Positions 52,019-62,146 are shown, counted from the first letter of the stretch. The stretch is DNA of 64,000 nucleotides from Cognatazoarcus halotolerans (GCF_009800965.1 NZ_WUAF01000018.1:1-64000); one strand, 5' to 3'. The notes: generated from the letters alone by a model not told the origin. Made by a program: numbers and translations.

Positions 52019-53268
52019 GCGAATCCCGCGTGACACCCGCACCCCGCAACGTGAGACGTCGCCGCTCCCTGAAGCTGCTGGCGTCCGCCTTCATGCTGGC
52101 CGCACTGGCGACGCTGGCCTGGTGGCTGCTCGTCGCCCAGTACCGCAGCGAAACCGACAACGCCTACGTGGCCGGCAACGTGGTGCAGATCAGTCCGCGG
52201 GTGAACGGCACGGTGGTCGCGATCCACGCCGAGGACACCGACCTCGTAGCGCAGGGCCAGGCCCTGGTGGAGCTCGACGATGCGGACGCGCGGATCGCCC
52301 TGCAGGCCGCCGAAGCCGGCCTGGCCGAAGCGGTGCGGGACGTTCGCGGCCTCTACTTCGGCACCGGTCAGTCCGCCGCAGTGGTGGCCCAGCGCTCGGC
52401 CGACATCGACAGACTGCGCCAGGAGGCCGCCCGCGCCGAGGCGGAACTGCAGCGCGCTCGGGACGATTACGCGCGCCAGGAATCGCTTTATCGCGACCGC
52501 TTCATCTCCGCTGACGCCCTGCAGGGTCGCCGCACCACCCTGAAGGCCGCCGAAGCCGCGCATGCCGCCGCACAGGCAGCGATAAGGGAAGCCCAGTCGG
52601 CGCTGGTCCAGGCACGCGAGCAGAAGAGCAGCTCCGAAGTGCGGGTCGACAACACCTCGCTCGAGAACCATCCGCGCGTCGCCGCAGCCGCGTCGCAGGT
52701 TCGTGCCGCGTGGCTGGCGCTGGCCCGCACGAAGATCGTCGCACCGGTCGGTGGCTACGTGGCGCGCCGCTCAGTGCAGCTCGGCGAACGGGTATCACCC
52801 GACAGTGCATTGATGGCGGTCGTCCCGACCGGCGACTTCTGGGTCGAGGCGAATTTCAAGGAAACCGATCTCGCCAACGTCCGCATAGGCCAGCCCGTCA
52901 CGCTGCACGCCGATCTCTGGGGCGACGGGGTCATCTACCACGGCAAGGTGGTGGGGCTCTCGGCCGGGACCGGCGGAGCGTTCGCGCTGCTGCCACCGCA
53001 GAACGCGTCGGGCAACTGGATCAAGATCGTGCAGCGCGTGCCGGTGAGGATCGCGCTGGATCCACGGGAACTCGCCGAACATCCGCTGCGGATCGGTCTG
53101 TCGATGCGCGCCAATGTGGATACCCACGATCGCAGCGGCAAGGTGCTGGCCACCTCGCCACGCGTCGGCGGCGGCATCGACACACCGGTCTACGCCGATC
53201 AGTCCAGGGCCGCTGACAGCCTCATTGCGCGAGTGATCGACGCCAACCGCTCGGCCACCACGCGCTGA
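52015..53268 (+). CDS. emrA: EmrA-type membrane fusion protein
   Basis: The 417-aa protein has one N-terminal TM helix (LASAFMLAALATLAWWLL), a biotinyl-lipoyl half (SETDNAYVAGNVVQISPRVN), a long coiled coil (~95-215), and a beta-barrel domain (KIVAPVGGYVARRSVQLGER, WVEANFKETDLANVRIGQPV). It bridges the EmrB pump to an outer-membrane channel. No tolC-like gene is in the window. The stop shares one base with the emrB ATG. Confidence 0.93.
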   Translation: MSESRVTPAPRNVRRRRSLKLLASAFMLAALATLAWWLLVAQYRSETDNAYVAGNVVQISPRVNGTVVAIHAEDTDLVAQGQALVELDDADARIALQAAEAGLAEAVRDVRGLYFGTGQSAAVVAQRSADIDRLRQEAARAEAELQRARDDYARQESLYRDRFISADALQGRRTTLKAAEAAHAAAQAAIREAQSALVQAREQKSSSEVRVDNTSLENHPRVAAAASQVRAAWLALARTKIVAPVGGYVARRSVQLGERVSPDSALMAVVPTGDFWVEANFKETDLANVRIGQPVTLHADLWGDGVIYHGKVVGLSAGTGGAFALLPPQNASGNWIKIVQRVPVRIALDPRELAEHPLRIGLSMRANVDTHDRSGKVLATSPRVGGGIDTPVYADQSRAADSLIARVIDANRSATTR

Positions 53269-54803
53269 TGGACAACACGGCGACATCGCCCGCCCCGTTG
53301 AAGGGGACGACGCTGGTCTTCGCGACCATCGTGCTCGGACTCGGCTCGTTCATGAACATCCTGGACATGGCGATTGCCAACGTGTCGGTGCCAACCATCG
53401 CAGGCGACCTGGGCGTGAGCTACACCCAGGGCACATGGGTCATCACGTCCTATGCGGTGTCCGAAGCGATCATGCTGCCGATGACCGGCTGGCTGGCGCA
53501 ACGCTTCGGCCAGGTGCGCATGTTCGTGATCGCCACCCTGCTGTTTACGATCGCTTCATTGATCTGCGGGACCTCCTTCAGCTTTCCGATGCTGGTGACC
53601 GCCCGCATCCTGCAGGGCGCGGTCGGTGCCTCGATGATTCCGCTGTCTCAGACACTGATGACGTCGATCTATCCGCCCTCCAAACGCGGCCTCGCGATGG
53701 GCCTGTGGTCGATGACGACCATTCTCGCGCCGATTGCCGGGCCGATGACCGGCGGCTGGCTCACCGAGAATCTATCGTGGCACTGGGTCTTCCTGATCAA
53801 CCTGCCGATCGGCCTGCTCGTTGCCGGCGGGGCGTGGGTGCTGCTTGCCGGGCGCGAATCGACACGGCGCAGCCAGCCGATGGACTACGTCGGCCTCGCG
53901 CTGCTGATCGTCGGCGTCGGCGCGCTGCAGATCCTGCTCGACAAGGGCAACGAACTCGACTGGTTCGGATCGACCTGGATCATCGTCCTGGCGGTGGTTT
54001 CAGCGGTCGCGCTGTCGTTCTTCGTGGTCTGGGAACTGGGCGAGGCACATCCACTGGTCGAACTGCGGCTGTTCGCCTCGCGCAACTTTCTGGTCGGCGT
54101 GCTGTGCCTGCTGTTCGGCATGGTGGCCTACTTCGGGACGGTGGTGGTGCAACCGATCTGGCTGCAGACCTACCTTGACTACAGTCCGCTGTGGGCAGGC
54201 AAGGTGGTTGCCTTCAGCGGGGTCTTCGGGGTGTTGCTGGGACCGGTGATCGGCGCCAACATGCAGCGTCTCGATGCGCGCCGCGTGGCGGTTTTCGGCA
54301 TGACGACATTCGCCCTGGTGTCGTGGTGGAGCACTCGCTTCACCCCCGATGTCGATTACTGGACGCTGGCGCTGAGCCGGATGTTCATGGGCCTGGGCAT
54401 CAGCTGCTTCTTTCTGCCGATCTTCACCATCAACCTGTCCGGCCTGGCGCCGAATCAGATTGCCGCCGCATCCGGGCTGTCGAGCTTCATGCGCAACGTC
54501 GGCTCGAGCTTCGGTACCGCGACCATGGTGTCGCTCTGGGACCACCGCGCGATCGGCCATCACGCGCTCCTGGCCGAGCACATCTCGGTATACGAACCGC
54601 CGGCCATGGACTACCTTGCCCGCCTGCACGGCCTCGGTCTGAGCCCGCCTCAGGCCCTTGCCCAGGTCCAGCGCGAGATCGACAGTCAGGCCCATCTGAT
54701 GGCCACCAACGACCTGATGCTGCTCGGCGGGCTGATCATGTTTGCGCTGGTATTCGTCGTGATCTGGGCGCGGCCGCCTTTCGTTGGCCGGGGCGGCCAT
54801 TAA
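53268..54803 (+). CDS. emrB: EmrB-type DHA2 MFS multidrug exporter
   Basis: The 511-aa transporter has about fourteen TM helices and the DHA2 motifs NILDMAIANVSVPTIAGDLG (TM1), WVITSYAVSEAIMLPMTGWL and GPMTGGWLTENLSWHWVFLI (motif C area). It exports hydrophobic compounds with EmrA, driven by protons. Last gene of the marR-emrAB operon. Confidence 0.95.
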   Translation: MDNTATSPAPLKGTTLVFATIVLGLGSFMNILDMAIANVSVPTIAGDLGVSYTQGTWVITSYAVSEAIMLPMTGWLAQRFGQVRMFVIATLLFTIASLICGTSFSFPMLVTARILQGAVGASMIPLSQTLMTSIYPPSKRGLAMGLWSMTTILAPIAGPMTGGWLTENLSWHWVFLINLPIGLLVAGGAWVLLAGRESTRRSQPMDYVGLALLIVGVGALQILLDKGNELDWFGSTWIIVLAVVSAVALSFFVVWELGEAHPLVELRLFASRNFLVGVLCLLFGMVAYFGTVVVQPIWLQTYLDYSPLWAGKVVAFSGVFGVLLGPVIGANMQRLDARRVAVFGMTTFALVSWWSTRFTPDVDYWTLALSRMFMGLGISCFFLPIFTINLSGLAPNQIAAASGLSSFMRNVGSSFGTATMVSLWDHRAIGHHALLAEHISVYEPPAMDYLARLHGLGLSPPQALAQVQREIDSQAHLMATNDLMLLGGLIMFALVFVVIWARPPFVGRGGH

Positions 54804-54824
54804 CGGCGATACTGCCGATGCCGC

Positions 54825-54986
54825 TCAGCGCCGATGACCGAATCGGTGACGATAGATCCGCAGCGCGGCGGCGGCGCTCACCGCGAGCAGCAGGGGCGTG
54901 ACCGCATCGGCACGGTAGCCGGTGGCGAGGAACAGACCGGCAAGAAGGCCGGTCGCAGCGATTACGGGGCTGAGCAGACGATCCAT
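54825..54986 (-). CDS. 53-aa small membrane protein
   Basis: A short gene: ATG at 54984-54986 and TGA at 54825-54827, with GGAG five bases upstream of the start. The peptide has two short hydrophobic helices (SPVIAATGLLAGLFLATGY and VTPLLLAVSAAAALRIY) joined by a charged turn and ends with a basic RHRFGHRR tail, a positive-inside pattern. No family is recognised. It converges on emrB and diverges from the rhomboid gene. Confidence 0.6.
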   Translation of the reverse strand: MDRLLSPVIAATGLLAGLFLATGYRADAVTPLLLAVSAAAALRIYRHRFGHRR

Positions 54987-55155
54987 GATGTCTCCGGGCG
55001 GAAATCCGGCAGATGCCGTTTAGTGTATTTATCAACAGTGGTTGTTTATACAGTTCGATCTATGGCGAGGCAAGCGATTTGTGAAGACCATCGCAGCGTC
55101 GGCCGTATCTCCGTGGTGACCTTTCACCCCCTTGTTCGTTAGTCAGGAGCCTTTC

Positions 55156-55740
55156 ATGCCACCGGTCAGCCGCGCGATCATCATTGCCAGCGTCGTCGTC
55201 TTCCTGCTGCAGGCATCCGGAGGCGGTGCCATGCTGGGCATGTTTGCGCTGTGGCCCACGCCTGAGGTGCTGCTGTTGGCCCCATGGCAGCTGTTTACCT
55301 ACAGCCTGCTGCACGGCAGCGTGGGGCACATCTTCTTCAACATGTTCGCGGTCTACATGTTCGGCAGTGACCTCGAACGCCTTTGGGGCGGCCGTCGCTT
55401 TGCGCTGACCTGGCTCGCCAGTGTGCTCAGCGCTGCGCTGCTGCAGATTCTGGTGGGTAGCCTGATGGGCGCCCAGGCCCCGGTGGTGGGCGCCTCCGGC
55501 GGCGTGTTCGGGCTATTGCTGTGCTACGGACTGCTCTTTCCGGATCGACGCCTGATGCTGCTGATTCCGCCGATCCCGATCCGCGCGCGCAATTTCGTGC
55601 TCATCTATGGCGCGATCGAGCTCTTTCTCGGCGTATCCGGGCTGCAGCCAGGCGTCGCACACTTCGCTCACCTCGGCGGCATGCTCGGCGGCTGGCTGAT
55701 GCTGCGTCATTACCGCGGCCCGGGCCGGCGTGGCCGCTGA
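55156..55740 (+). CDS. rhomboid-family intramembrane serine protease
   Basis: The 194-aa protein has six TM helices with the catalytic Ser114 in VGASGGVFG, His172 in FAHLGGMLGG, and the oxyanion region HGSVGHIFFNMFAVY. It is a compact rhomboid that cleaves TM segments in the inner membrane. AGGAG precedes ATG 55156, preferred to the start at 55132. Confidence 0.92.
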   Translation: MPPVSRAIIIASVVVFLLQASGGGAMLGMFALWPTPEVLLLAPWQLFTYSLLHGSVGHIFFNMFAVYMFGSDLERLWGGRRFALTWLASVLSAALLQILVGSLMGAQAPVVGASGGVFGLLLCYGLLFPDRRLMLLIPPIPIRARNFVLIYGAIELFLGVSGLQPGVAHFAHLGGMLGGWLMLRHYRGPGRRGR

Positions 55741-55754
55741 GCACGACACCCGGC

Positions 55755-57956
55755 TCAGCGACTCCACACCCCGCGTCCGCTTGCCTTGGCACGGTACATT
55801 GCCGAATCGGCGAATTCCATGAGGCCATCCACGTCGTCGCCGTTCCCGGGGTAACTGGCCAGGCCGACGCTGCAGCCGATCTCGACGAAACGCTCTCCCA
55901 GCCGGTAGGGCAGGGAGAGCGTTTCGACCACCTTGCGCGCCATGCTTTCGAGATCTTCGGCTTCGCGCAGTTCGGGAAGCAGAACCACGAACTCGTCGCC
56001 ACCGAACCGCGCACAGGTATCCTCTTCGCGGAACAGGTTGAGCAGACGGTGGGCAACCTGGCGCAGCAGTTCGTCTCCCGCGGCATGACCGAGGGTGTCG
56101 TTGACCGGCTTGAAACGATCGAGATCGATGAACAGCACGCCGACCATGCCGCCCTTTCGCCTCGCCCGGCTGATCATCTGCGCAAAGCGGTCATGCAGAA
56201 GCACGCGATTGGGCAGCCCGGTCAGCGAATCGAAGTTGGCCTGACGCCAGACCTGCTCGTCGTGGCGCTTGCGGTCGGTCACATCGGTGATGAGGATCAC
56301 ATAATGGCTGACTCTCCCGGCCGGGTCGGTCAGGCTGCTCACCCGATAGACCGCGACGAATTCTTCACCGGAGGCACGTCGCGTGGCCACTTCGCCCTCA
56401 CGGGATCCCGCCTGCGCAACGGCGCTCAGGATGCCCGCAAGCGCATTCCGGCCCGACTCGCTCGCGCAGAACTGCGCCAGGCCGTGACCGAGAGCCTCCT
56501 CCCGCGTGTAACCGGTGATCGCGCTGAAGGCCGGATTGACCTCGATGATCACGCCGTCCGGATCGGTCACCAGGATGGCCTCGCCCGCGGCGTCGAATGC
56601 GACCTTGCTGATCCGCGCGGCTTCCAGTGCAGCCCGCAGCCGGGTGATGTCGCGGGTGATCTGTACCGCACCGTGCGGACGTGCCTCGCCGGAGCGGAAG
56701 AGCGGGCGCGCCTGGCCGATCAGCCAGCGCGTCTCGCCACCCGGCGCGCTCACGCCGATCGTCGCGTCGTCGACCCGGGTGCCGCTCTGTGCCGCAACCA
56801 GGCCGGGCAGGCGGTCGGCCGCGAGCGCGTTGCCGGAAGAATCGACAACCGGGTATCGGGGCTCCGCCCCGGCTCCGCCAAACTGCGCTTCGTAAGCCTG
56901 GTTATGGAACAGATGTTCGCCCGAGGGCGATACGATCACCAGCCCGTCTCCGATCGCCGAGAGAATCGCACTCTGCCGCGCCTCGGTCTCCTCGAGCAGC
57001 CGTGCAGCACCTTCCGAACGACGGACCAGGTAGAGCACGGCAAGGATCGCGGCGATGAATCCGAGCATGCCCGACAGTGCGCCCGCCAGCATGATGTTGT
57101 GCGCATCGCGCCCCGGTGCGAGCGCATCGTCTACGCTCAGGCCGGCAACCACCACGAGACCTTGCGGCAGGCGCTGCCAAGCATAGTAACGCTCGACCTG
57201 ATCGATGAAGCCGCGGCCGAAGAAGCCGCCGGCCGTCCCATTGCCATGCAGAAAGGGCCGATCCTGCGGCACCGTTTTCCCGAATGCCTGATCGAGCGCC
57301 AGCGTCCTGAGCACCAAGCCGCCGTCGCTGTTCACCAGGGCGAGGAGATCCCGCTCACCCATCTTCAGATGACGCAGGATATCGGTCCATTTCTCCGGCG
57401 ACACCGCCAGCGACACCACCCCCGCAAAGCGGCCCTCCCGATAGACGGCTCGCGCCACCTGGACGCTCCACTTGTTGGTAAGGCGTCCAAGCACAGGATT
57501 GCTGACCAGAACCGGGTCGCTCGCCGGCAGCGACGCAGCCAGACGCTGATAGTAGTCGCGGTCCGCAAGGTAATTCGGAGGCGCAGGCCCCAGCGAGGAG
57601 TAGGCGAGGCGCCCGTCCGGTCCGATATAGAAAAGCTGATAGACCAGGCCCTCCGGCAGCGCGTTCATGACCAGCCCGCCATGGAGTTCAAGCGCGCCGC
57701 GCCCGGACGAAACCGCGGAACGCGCGCTGCGCAGGGCAAAATCGAACAGGTTGAGCGTCGCCTTGACGTTCTCCGCCGCGCTGGCCGCCTGCTCCTGGGC
57801 GGTGAGCTTGAGGTGCTCCAGGCGGCGTGCCTCGTCCGCGCGCAAATAGAAGAACACGCCAGCCCAGTAGAGCACCAGACCGACACCCGCGAGCATGAGA
57901 ATCAAGCCGCGGAGTCGGCGCAGCGGCAAGCCTGAACGGCTCCCGCCCCGGTTCAC
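55755..57956 (-). CDS. Cache-PAS-PAS diguanylate cyclase
   Basis: The 733-aa protein has TM helices at about 18-38 and 290-312 enclosing a double-Cache sensor (LVYQLFYIGPDGRLAYSSLG, YLADRDYYQRLAAS, VQVARAVYREGRFAGVVSLA). Two PAS domains (~330-560) and a GGDEF domain follow, with intact GGDEF at 652-656. Five residues upstream is RxxD (REED), the inhibitory I-site. It should make c-di-GMP under feedback control. It starts 10 bp after the ovoA stop on the same strand. Confidence 0.93.
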   Translation of the reverse strand: MNRGGSRSGLPLRRLRGLILMLAGVGLVLYWAGVFFYLRADEARRLEHLKLTAQEQAASAAENVKATLNLFDFALRSARSAVSSGRGALELHGGLVMNALPEGLVYQLFYIGPDGRLAYSSLGPAPPNYLADRDYYQRLAASLPASDPVLVSNPVLGRLTNKWSVQVARAVYREGRFAGVVSLAVSPEKWTDILRHLKMGERDLLALVNSDGGLVLRTLALDQAFGKTVPQDRPFLHGNGTAGGFFGRGFIDQVERYYAWQRLPQGLVVVAGLSVDDALAPGRDAHNIMLAGALSGMLGFIAAILAVLYLVRRSEGAARLLEETEARQSAILSAIGDGLVIVSPSGEHLFHNQAYEAQFGGAGAEPRYPVVDSSGNALAADRLPGLVAAQSGTRVDDATIGVSAPGGETRWLIGQARPLFRSGEARPHGAVQITRDITRLRAALEAARISKVAFDAAGEAILVTDPDGVIIEVNPAFSAITGYTREEALGHGLAQFCASESGRNALAGILSAVAQAGSREGEVATRRASGEEFVAVYRVSSLTDPAGRVSHYVILITDVTDRKRHDEQVWRQANFDSLTGLPNRVLLHDRFAQMISRARRKGGMVGVLFIDLDRFKPVNDTLGHAAGDELLRQVAHRLLNLFREEDTCARFGGDEFVVLLPELREAEDLESMARKVVETLSLPYRLGERFVEIGCSVGLASYPGNGDDVDGLMEFADSAMYRAKASGRGVWSR

Positions 57957-57966
57957 GCTTTCACCC

Positions 57967-60099
57967 TTACTCGCCGCGAAGCCGCCACACTGTCATCTCC
58001 GACAATGTGTGCTGGAATTTCCGACGTGTTTCGCGAATGACGAAGGGCAGCTCCAGTGGCCCGTCGACAAGTTCGAAGCGGACGCCGAGCAGATCCTTGA
58101 GCCCGTCGAGCGTCGTGTAGCGCTCACCATCCTTCTTGAAGCCGCCGATCCACTCGTCGCGACGGGTATGCTCTTCGAGCCAGGTGTAGGGCGAACACAA
58201 GACCAGCAGTCCACCGGGATTTAGCCGCTCGTGAACGCTGCCCAGGAACTTGCCCGGACTGTAGAGCCGGTCGATCAGATTGGCCGCGACGATCAGGTCG
58301 TAATTGCTGAACACCGGCTTGAGGTTGCAGGCGTCACCCTGGGAGAAATCCACCTTGTCGGCCACCTGGTCAAGGCCGAGCCCGGCCAGACTGCACTCGC
58401 GGTAAAAAACCAGTTCGCCCTCGTCCTGCAAGGTGTAGCGAAGCATGCCCTGGCTCGCGAGCTTGACGCCGGCGTTGATGAAGCGCGCGGAGAAGTCGAC
58501 GCCGGTGACCCGGTCGAAGAGCCGGGCGAGCTCGAAGCTCGCCCGGCCGGTCGCACAGCCGAGGTCGAGCGCGCAACCCGGTGCGGTGCGTGCATGTCGC
58601 CCGAAAGCCTCGATGGCATGCCGGGCCACCGCCTGCGGGAAATTGGGCACACCGAAGTAGGTCTCCCCGTAATGGAATTCGGCGTACTGCGACAGCAACG
58701 CGTCGCTCTCATAGTTGGACGAGACATAGCCGACCGGCGCATCCGCCACCACATAGCGAAAGCCGGCGTGCTGGAAGAAGTGCCGACGGAAGGCATAGCG
58801 CGAGACATGGCGTGACTCGTTGCCGGCAGACACCCAGGCGCCGCCCTTGATCATGTTGTGGCGGTCGTCGAAGGTCGGCGTCGTGAAATCGTCGTAGAGC
58901 GGATGGACCTGAAAACCCTCGAACGGATAGGTGGGCGTCTCGCACCATTGCCAGACATTGCCCACGACATCGTGCAGTTCACCATGCGCGAAGTGGGTGA
59001 CCGGACACGAGGAGGCCCAGTGGTCGAGGTGCAGGTTGGCATCGGCCGGTGCATCCGCCGGCACGTCGGCGAGCCCCGCATGATCGTAGAGCCGGTTCCA
59101 TTCGTCTTCCGTGGGCAGCCGCAGCGCCTGCCCTGTCTCGCGCGCCTTCCAGTTACAGAAAGCCTTGGCCTCGTGGTAGTTGGTTTCCACCGGCCAGTCC
59201 CAGGGCATGGCGACCTCCTCGGTCATGAGGCGCAGTTTCCAGCCACTGCCGTCGGGCACCCAGAAGGTCGGATGCTCGGCGCGGGCAAACTTGCGCCAGC
59301 CCAGCCCTTCCTCCTCCCACACGCTGTCGTCGGCATAGCCGCCACCCTCGACGAAGGCGAGAAACTCACCGTTGGTGGTGAGGTAGCGGGCCGCCTGGAA
59401 TTCGGCCACCTGCGCCTCGTGCCGGCCGTACTCGTTGTCCCAGCCATAAATCGGGTCGTCGAGCTGGCGGCCGAGCGACACCTTGCCCGCCGGAATCCGC
59501 ACCAGCTCGTTCGCGGGTACGGGACCGGTTTGTCGGCAAGGCTGCCAGTCCGACTGCGGCCGCACCAGCCGGAGCGGGTGCTGACGGATCAGCACCGATG
59601 AGGTCTCGAGGTGGATGCGCTCGTGCTCGATGCCCATCATCACCGCCCAGAATGGATCGTTCCAACCCACCGGCAGGGACAACGGCGCTTCGCGGATCAC
59701 GCGGTCGACCACGGCGCGCACCTTGCGGCGATACGCCCACACCGCCTCGACCGGTGGCCAGTCGTAATTGGCCTCGTCGAGATCGTCCCAGCTCATCTCG
59801 TCGACGCCGACCGCGAACATCGACTCGAGCTTCGGATCGATGCGGCTATCGATGAGACCGGCGAGAATGAACTTGTTGATGAAGAAGGTCGCCGTGTGGC
59901 CGAGGTAGAAGATCAACGGATGGCGCAGGCTGATCGCCTTCCGGTAATAGGCCTCGTCGCTTGCAAGTGCGCCGAAGAGCGACTCGTAGCGATCGAAAGT
60001 GGCATGAAAGCAGGTGCGGATCTCCTCGCGCTTCGCTTCCGGATCCGGGCCGGCGAGAAGCGGTGTACGCGGAAAGAGCATTGCAGGTTGCGACTTCAT
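57967..60099 (-). CDS. ovoA: ovothiol biosynthesis enzyme OvoA (sulfoxide synthase plus methyltransferase)
   Basis: The protein of about 710 aa has an N-terminal DinB-like domain with the iron motif HERIHLE (His159, His163, Glu165). An FGE-sulfatase (formylglycine-generating enzyme-like) domain follows (~210-440; TEDEWNRLYDHAG, VVGNVWQWCET, IKGGAWVSAGNESRH), then a C-terminal SAM methyltransferase (~490-711; CALDLGCATGRASFELARLF). It joins cysteine to histidine C5 and N-methylates the mercaptohistidine, giving the antioxidant ovothiol. Start 60099 is chosen from family length; the frame extends to 60177. A diguanylate cyclase gene follows in the same transcription unit. Confidence 0.93.
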   Translation of the reverse strand: MKSQPAMLFPRTPLLAGPDPEAKREEIRTCFHATFDRYESLFGALASDEAYYRKAISLRHPLIFYLGHTATFFINKFILAGLIDSRIDPKLESMFAVGVDEMSWDDLDEANYDWPPVEAVWAYRRKVRAVVDRVIREAPLSLPVGWNDPFWAVMMGIEHERIHLETSSVLIRQHPLRLVRPQSDWQPCRQTGPVPANELVRIPAGKVSLGRQLDDPIYGWDNEYGRHEAQVAEFQAARYLTTNGEFLAFVEGGGYADDSVWEEEGLGWRKFARAEHPTFWVPDGSGWKLRLMTEEVAMPWDWPVETNYHEAKAFCNWKARETGQALRLPTEDEWNRLYDHAGLADVPADAPADANLHLDHWASSCPVTHFAHGELHDVVGNVWQWCETPTYPFEGFQVHPLYDDFTTPTFDDRHNMIKGGAWVSAGNESRHVSRYAFRRHFFQHAGFRYVVADAPVGYVSSNYESDALLSQYAEFHYGETYFGVPNFPQAVARHAIEAFGRHARTAPGCALDLGCATGRASFELARLFDRVTGVDFSARFINAGVKLASQGMLRYTLQDEGELVFYRECSLAGLGLDQVADKVDFSQGDACNLKPVFSNYDLIVAANLIDRLYSPGKFLGSVHERLNPGGLLVLCSPYTWLEEHTRRDEWIGGFKKDGERYTTLDGLKDLLGVRFELVDGPLELPFVIRETRRKFQHTLSEMTVWRLRGE

Positions 60100-60275
60100 T
60101 CGAACCCCGTTTTTTCTTGAAAGCCGGATCGGGAAAGCGGTTCGGCTGGCCGGGACAAGGATCCTGGGCGCCGGCATGAAATGCGGCGCGGCGTGGCGAC
60201 AGGCGCGTTGCCCCCGTTGATCAACGGGAGCTTACACCAAGGCGGCAGCGCACCGGAAACCCGCGAACCGCGGGC

Positions 60276-61178
60276 CTAAACGTGGCGCCATGCCGGACGG
60301 GCAAAAGCTTCGGCCAGAAAATCGACCAATGCCCGCACCTTGACGGACAAGTGCTTACGCGAGGGATAGACCACGTAGATACCCAGCTCCGGCCCCTTGC
60401 ATTCGGGCAGCACCTCGACGAATCGCCCGCTCGCCAACTCCTCGCTCACCAGGAAATCCGGCTGCAGGACGAGACCCTGGTGCGCCAGCGCCACCTCGCG
60501 GCAGGTATCACCGTTGTTCGCGCGCATGCGCGGACGGGTCTGCACCTCGCGCGGCCCGTCCGGCGTCTCGAAACGCCACAGATCACCGAGAGCGGCATAG
60601 CTGTAGGCGACCACCGCGTGATGGGCGAGTGCCTCGACGCTGTCGGGCACACCGTGGCGGGCGAGATATTCCGGCGTCGCGCACAGATGGATGCGGGTGC
60701 TGGCGATGCGCCGGTAAACCAGCGTGGAATCCTGCAAGCGACTGATCCGGATCACCGCGTCGAAACCTTCTTCGACCACGTCCACGAGGCGGTCGGACAG
60801 ACTCACGTCCATCTCGACCTCCGGATAGCGCTCCATGAATCGACCCCACAGCGGGGCTAGGTGAGTGATCCCGAACGAGAAAGGGGCATTGACACGAATC
60901 TGGCCGATCGGCTGTCCGGTGACGACACCCACCGCGCTGTCCGCCTCCTCGACTTCGGCAAGGATCTGCTTGCAGCGCGCGTAATAGGCGCGCCCCGCCT
61001 CGGTGAGAGAAAGACGCCGGGTGGTCCGCTGCAGCAGACGAGCGCCGAGACGGCTTTCGAGTTCGATCACGTTGCGCGACACCGCCGCTTTCGACAGACG
61101 CAGCCCATCAGCCGCGGCAACGAAACTGCCGGCCTCGACCACGGCAACGAAATGCTCCATTTCGCGAAATCGGTCCAT
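60276..61178 (-). CDS. LysR-family transcriptional regulator
   Basis: The 300-aa protein has the LysR HTH (MEHFVAVVEAGSFVAAADGL, SKAAVSRNVIELESRLGARL) and a substrate-binding domain (~90-300). It diverges from the dioxygenase-cytochrome b561-YceI genes. In the 117-bp gap ACAG-N16-CTGT (61203-61226) is a candidate binding site. It probably controls that operon. Confidence 0.93.
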   Translation of the reverse strand: MDRFREMEHFVAVVEAGSFVAAADGLRLSKAAVSRNVIELESRLGARLLQRTTRRLSLTEAGRAYYARCKQILAEVEEADSAVGVVTGQPIGQIRVNAPFSFGITHLAPLWGRFMERYPEVEMDVSLSDRLVDVVEEGFDAVIRISRLQDSTLVYRRIASTRIHLCATPEYLARHGVPDSVEALAHHAVVAYSYAALGDLWRFETPDGPREVQTRPRMRANNGDTCREVALAHQGLVLQPDFLVSEELASGRFVEVLPECKGPELGIYVVYPSRKHLSVKVRALVDFLAEAFARPAWRHV

Positions 61179-61295
61179 GCCCGCATTGTCAACTCATACT
61201 AGACAGTAAATCAATCCAATACCTGTTTATCCACAAGTACGACGCAAATAGACTTCACGCATCCAACCATCGGCCCAACGGCCATCGAATCGATC

Positions 61296-62099
61296 ATGAG
61301 CTTGCCCAGCCTTTTTATTTCGCATGGCGCCCCGACTTTCGCGCTCTCACCGGGCCTGCTCGGACCACAACTGACCGCGCTGGGACGCAGTCTGCCCAAA
61401 CCCCGTGCGGTTCTGGTGATGTCGCCCCACTGGAGCAGCCGGCGCCAGGAGGTGGGCAGCGCCGCGGCACCCGCCACGGTTCATGATTTTGGCGGATTCC
61501 CGCGGGCGCTCTACGAACTCGACTACCCGGCTGCAGGTGCACCGGGTCTTGCCGCGGAGGTCATCGCATTGCTCGGCCACCATGGCCTCAGCGCCGTTGC
61601 CAACGACCTGCAGGGCCGGGACCACGGCGCATGGGTACCGATGATGCATCTCTATCCGCAAGCGGATGTACCGGTGCTGCAGATTTCCCAGCCCGCGATG
61701 CCACTGCCCAGCACCTTCTTCGAGATCGGCCAGGCGCTCTCGCCATTGCGCAAACAAGGGGTGCTGATCGTCGGCTCGGGCAGCCTGACCCACAATCTCT
61801 ACGAGATCGGCGCCGGTGCCCAGGCGGGCAGCGTGGCGCGCAACTTTGCCGACTGGGTATGGACGCAGATCGCCAGAGGCGACCTCGACGCACTGCTCAA
61901 CTATCGCAGCGCGGCACCCGCGGCAAGCCGCGCCCACCCCACCGACGAACACTTCCTGCCGCTGTTCTTCGCGATCGGCGCGGCCGGCAACGACTGGATG
62001 AGCGCAAACCGGCTGGAAGGCGGCATGGACTATGACGTCCTCGCAATGGACAGTTTCGTGCTCGGCGCGGCGCCGGGAGAACTTTCGCCGACACACTGA
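61296..62099 (+). CDS. DODA-type class III extradiol dioxygenase family protein (YgiD-like)
   Basis: The 267-aa protein has the metal ligands His10 in FISHGAPTF and His45 in VMSPHWSS, plus GRDHGAWVPMMHLYPQADVP and GSGSLTHNLYEI, all typical of LigB/DODA proteins. Members open catechol rings (4,5-DOPA dioxygenase); the natural substrate here is unknown. It is first of four genes divergent from LysR. Confidence 0.9.
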   Translation: MSLPSLFISHGAPTFALSPGLLGPQLTALGRSLPKPRAVLVMSPHWSSRRQEVGSAAAPATVHDFGGFPRALYELDYPAAGAPGLAAEVIALLGHHGLSAVANDLQGRDHGAWVPMMHLYPQADVPVLQISQPAMPLPSTFFEIGQALSPLRKQGVLIVGSGSLTHNLYEIGAGAQAGSVARNFADWVWTQIARGDLDALLNYRSAAPAASRAHPTDEHFLPLFFAIGAAGNDWMSANRLEGGMDYDVLAMDSFVLGAAPGELSPTH

Positions 62100-62146
62100 A
62101 CACCAACCACGAAAAACCGGATCAACCGTCCCCACGGAGCACAGCA

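Noticed and set aside
55044-55064. LexA-like box before the rhomboid gene (GTGGTTGTTTATACAG)
   Set aside because: Only the ACAG half matches; the left half is GTGG instead of CTGT, so an SOS box is not supported.
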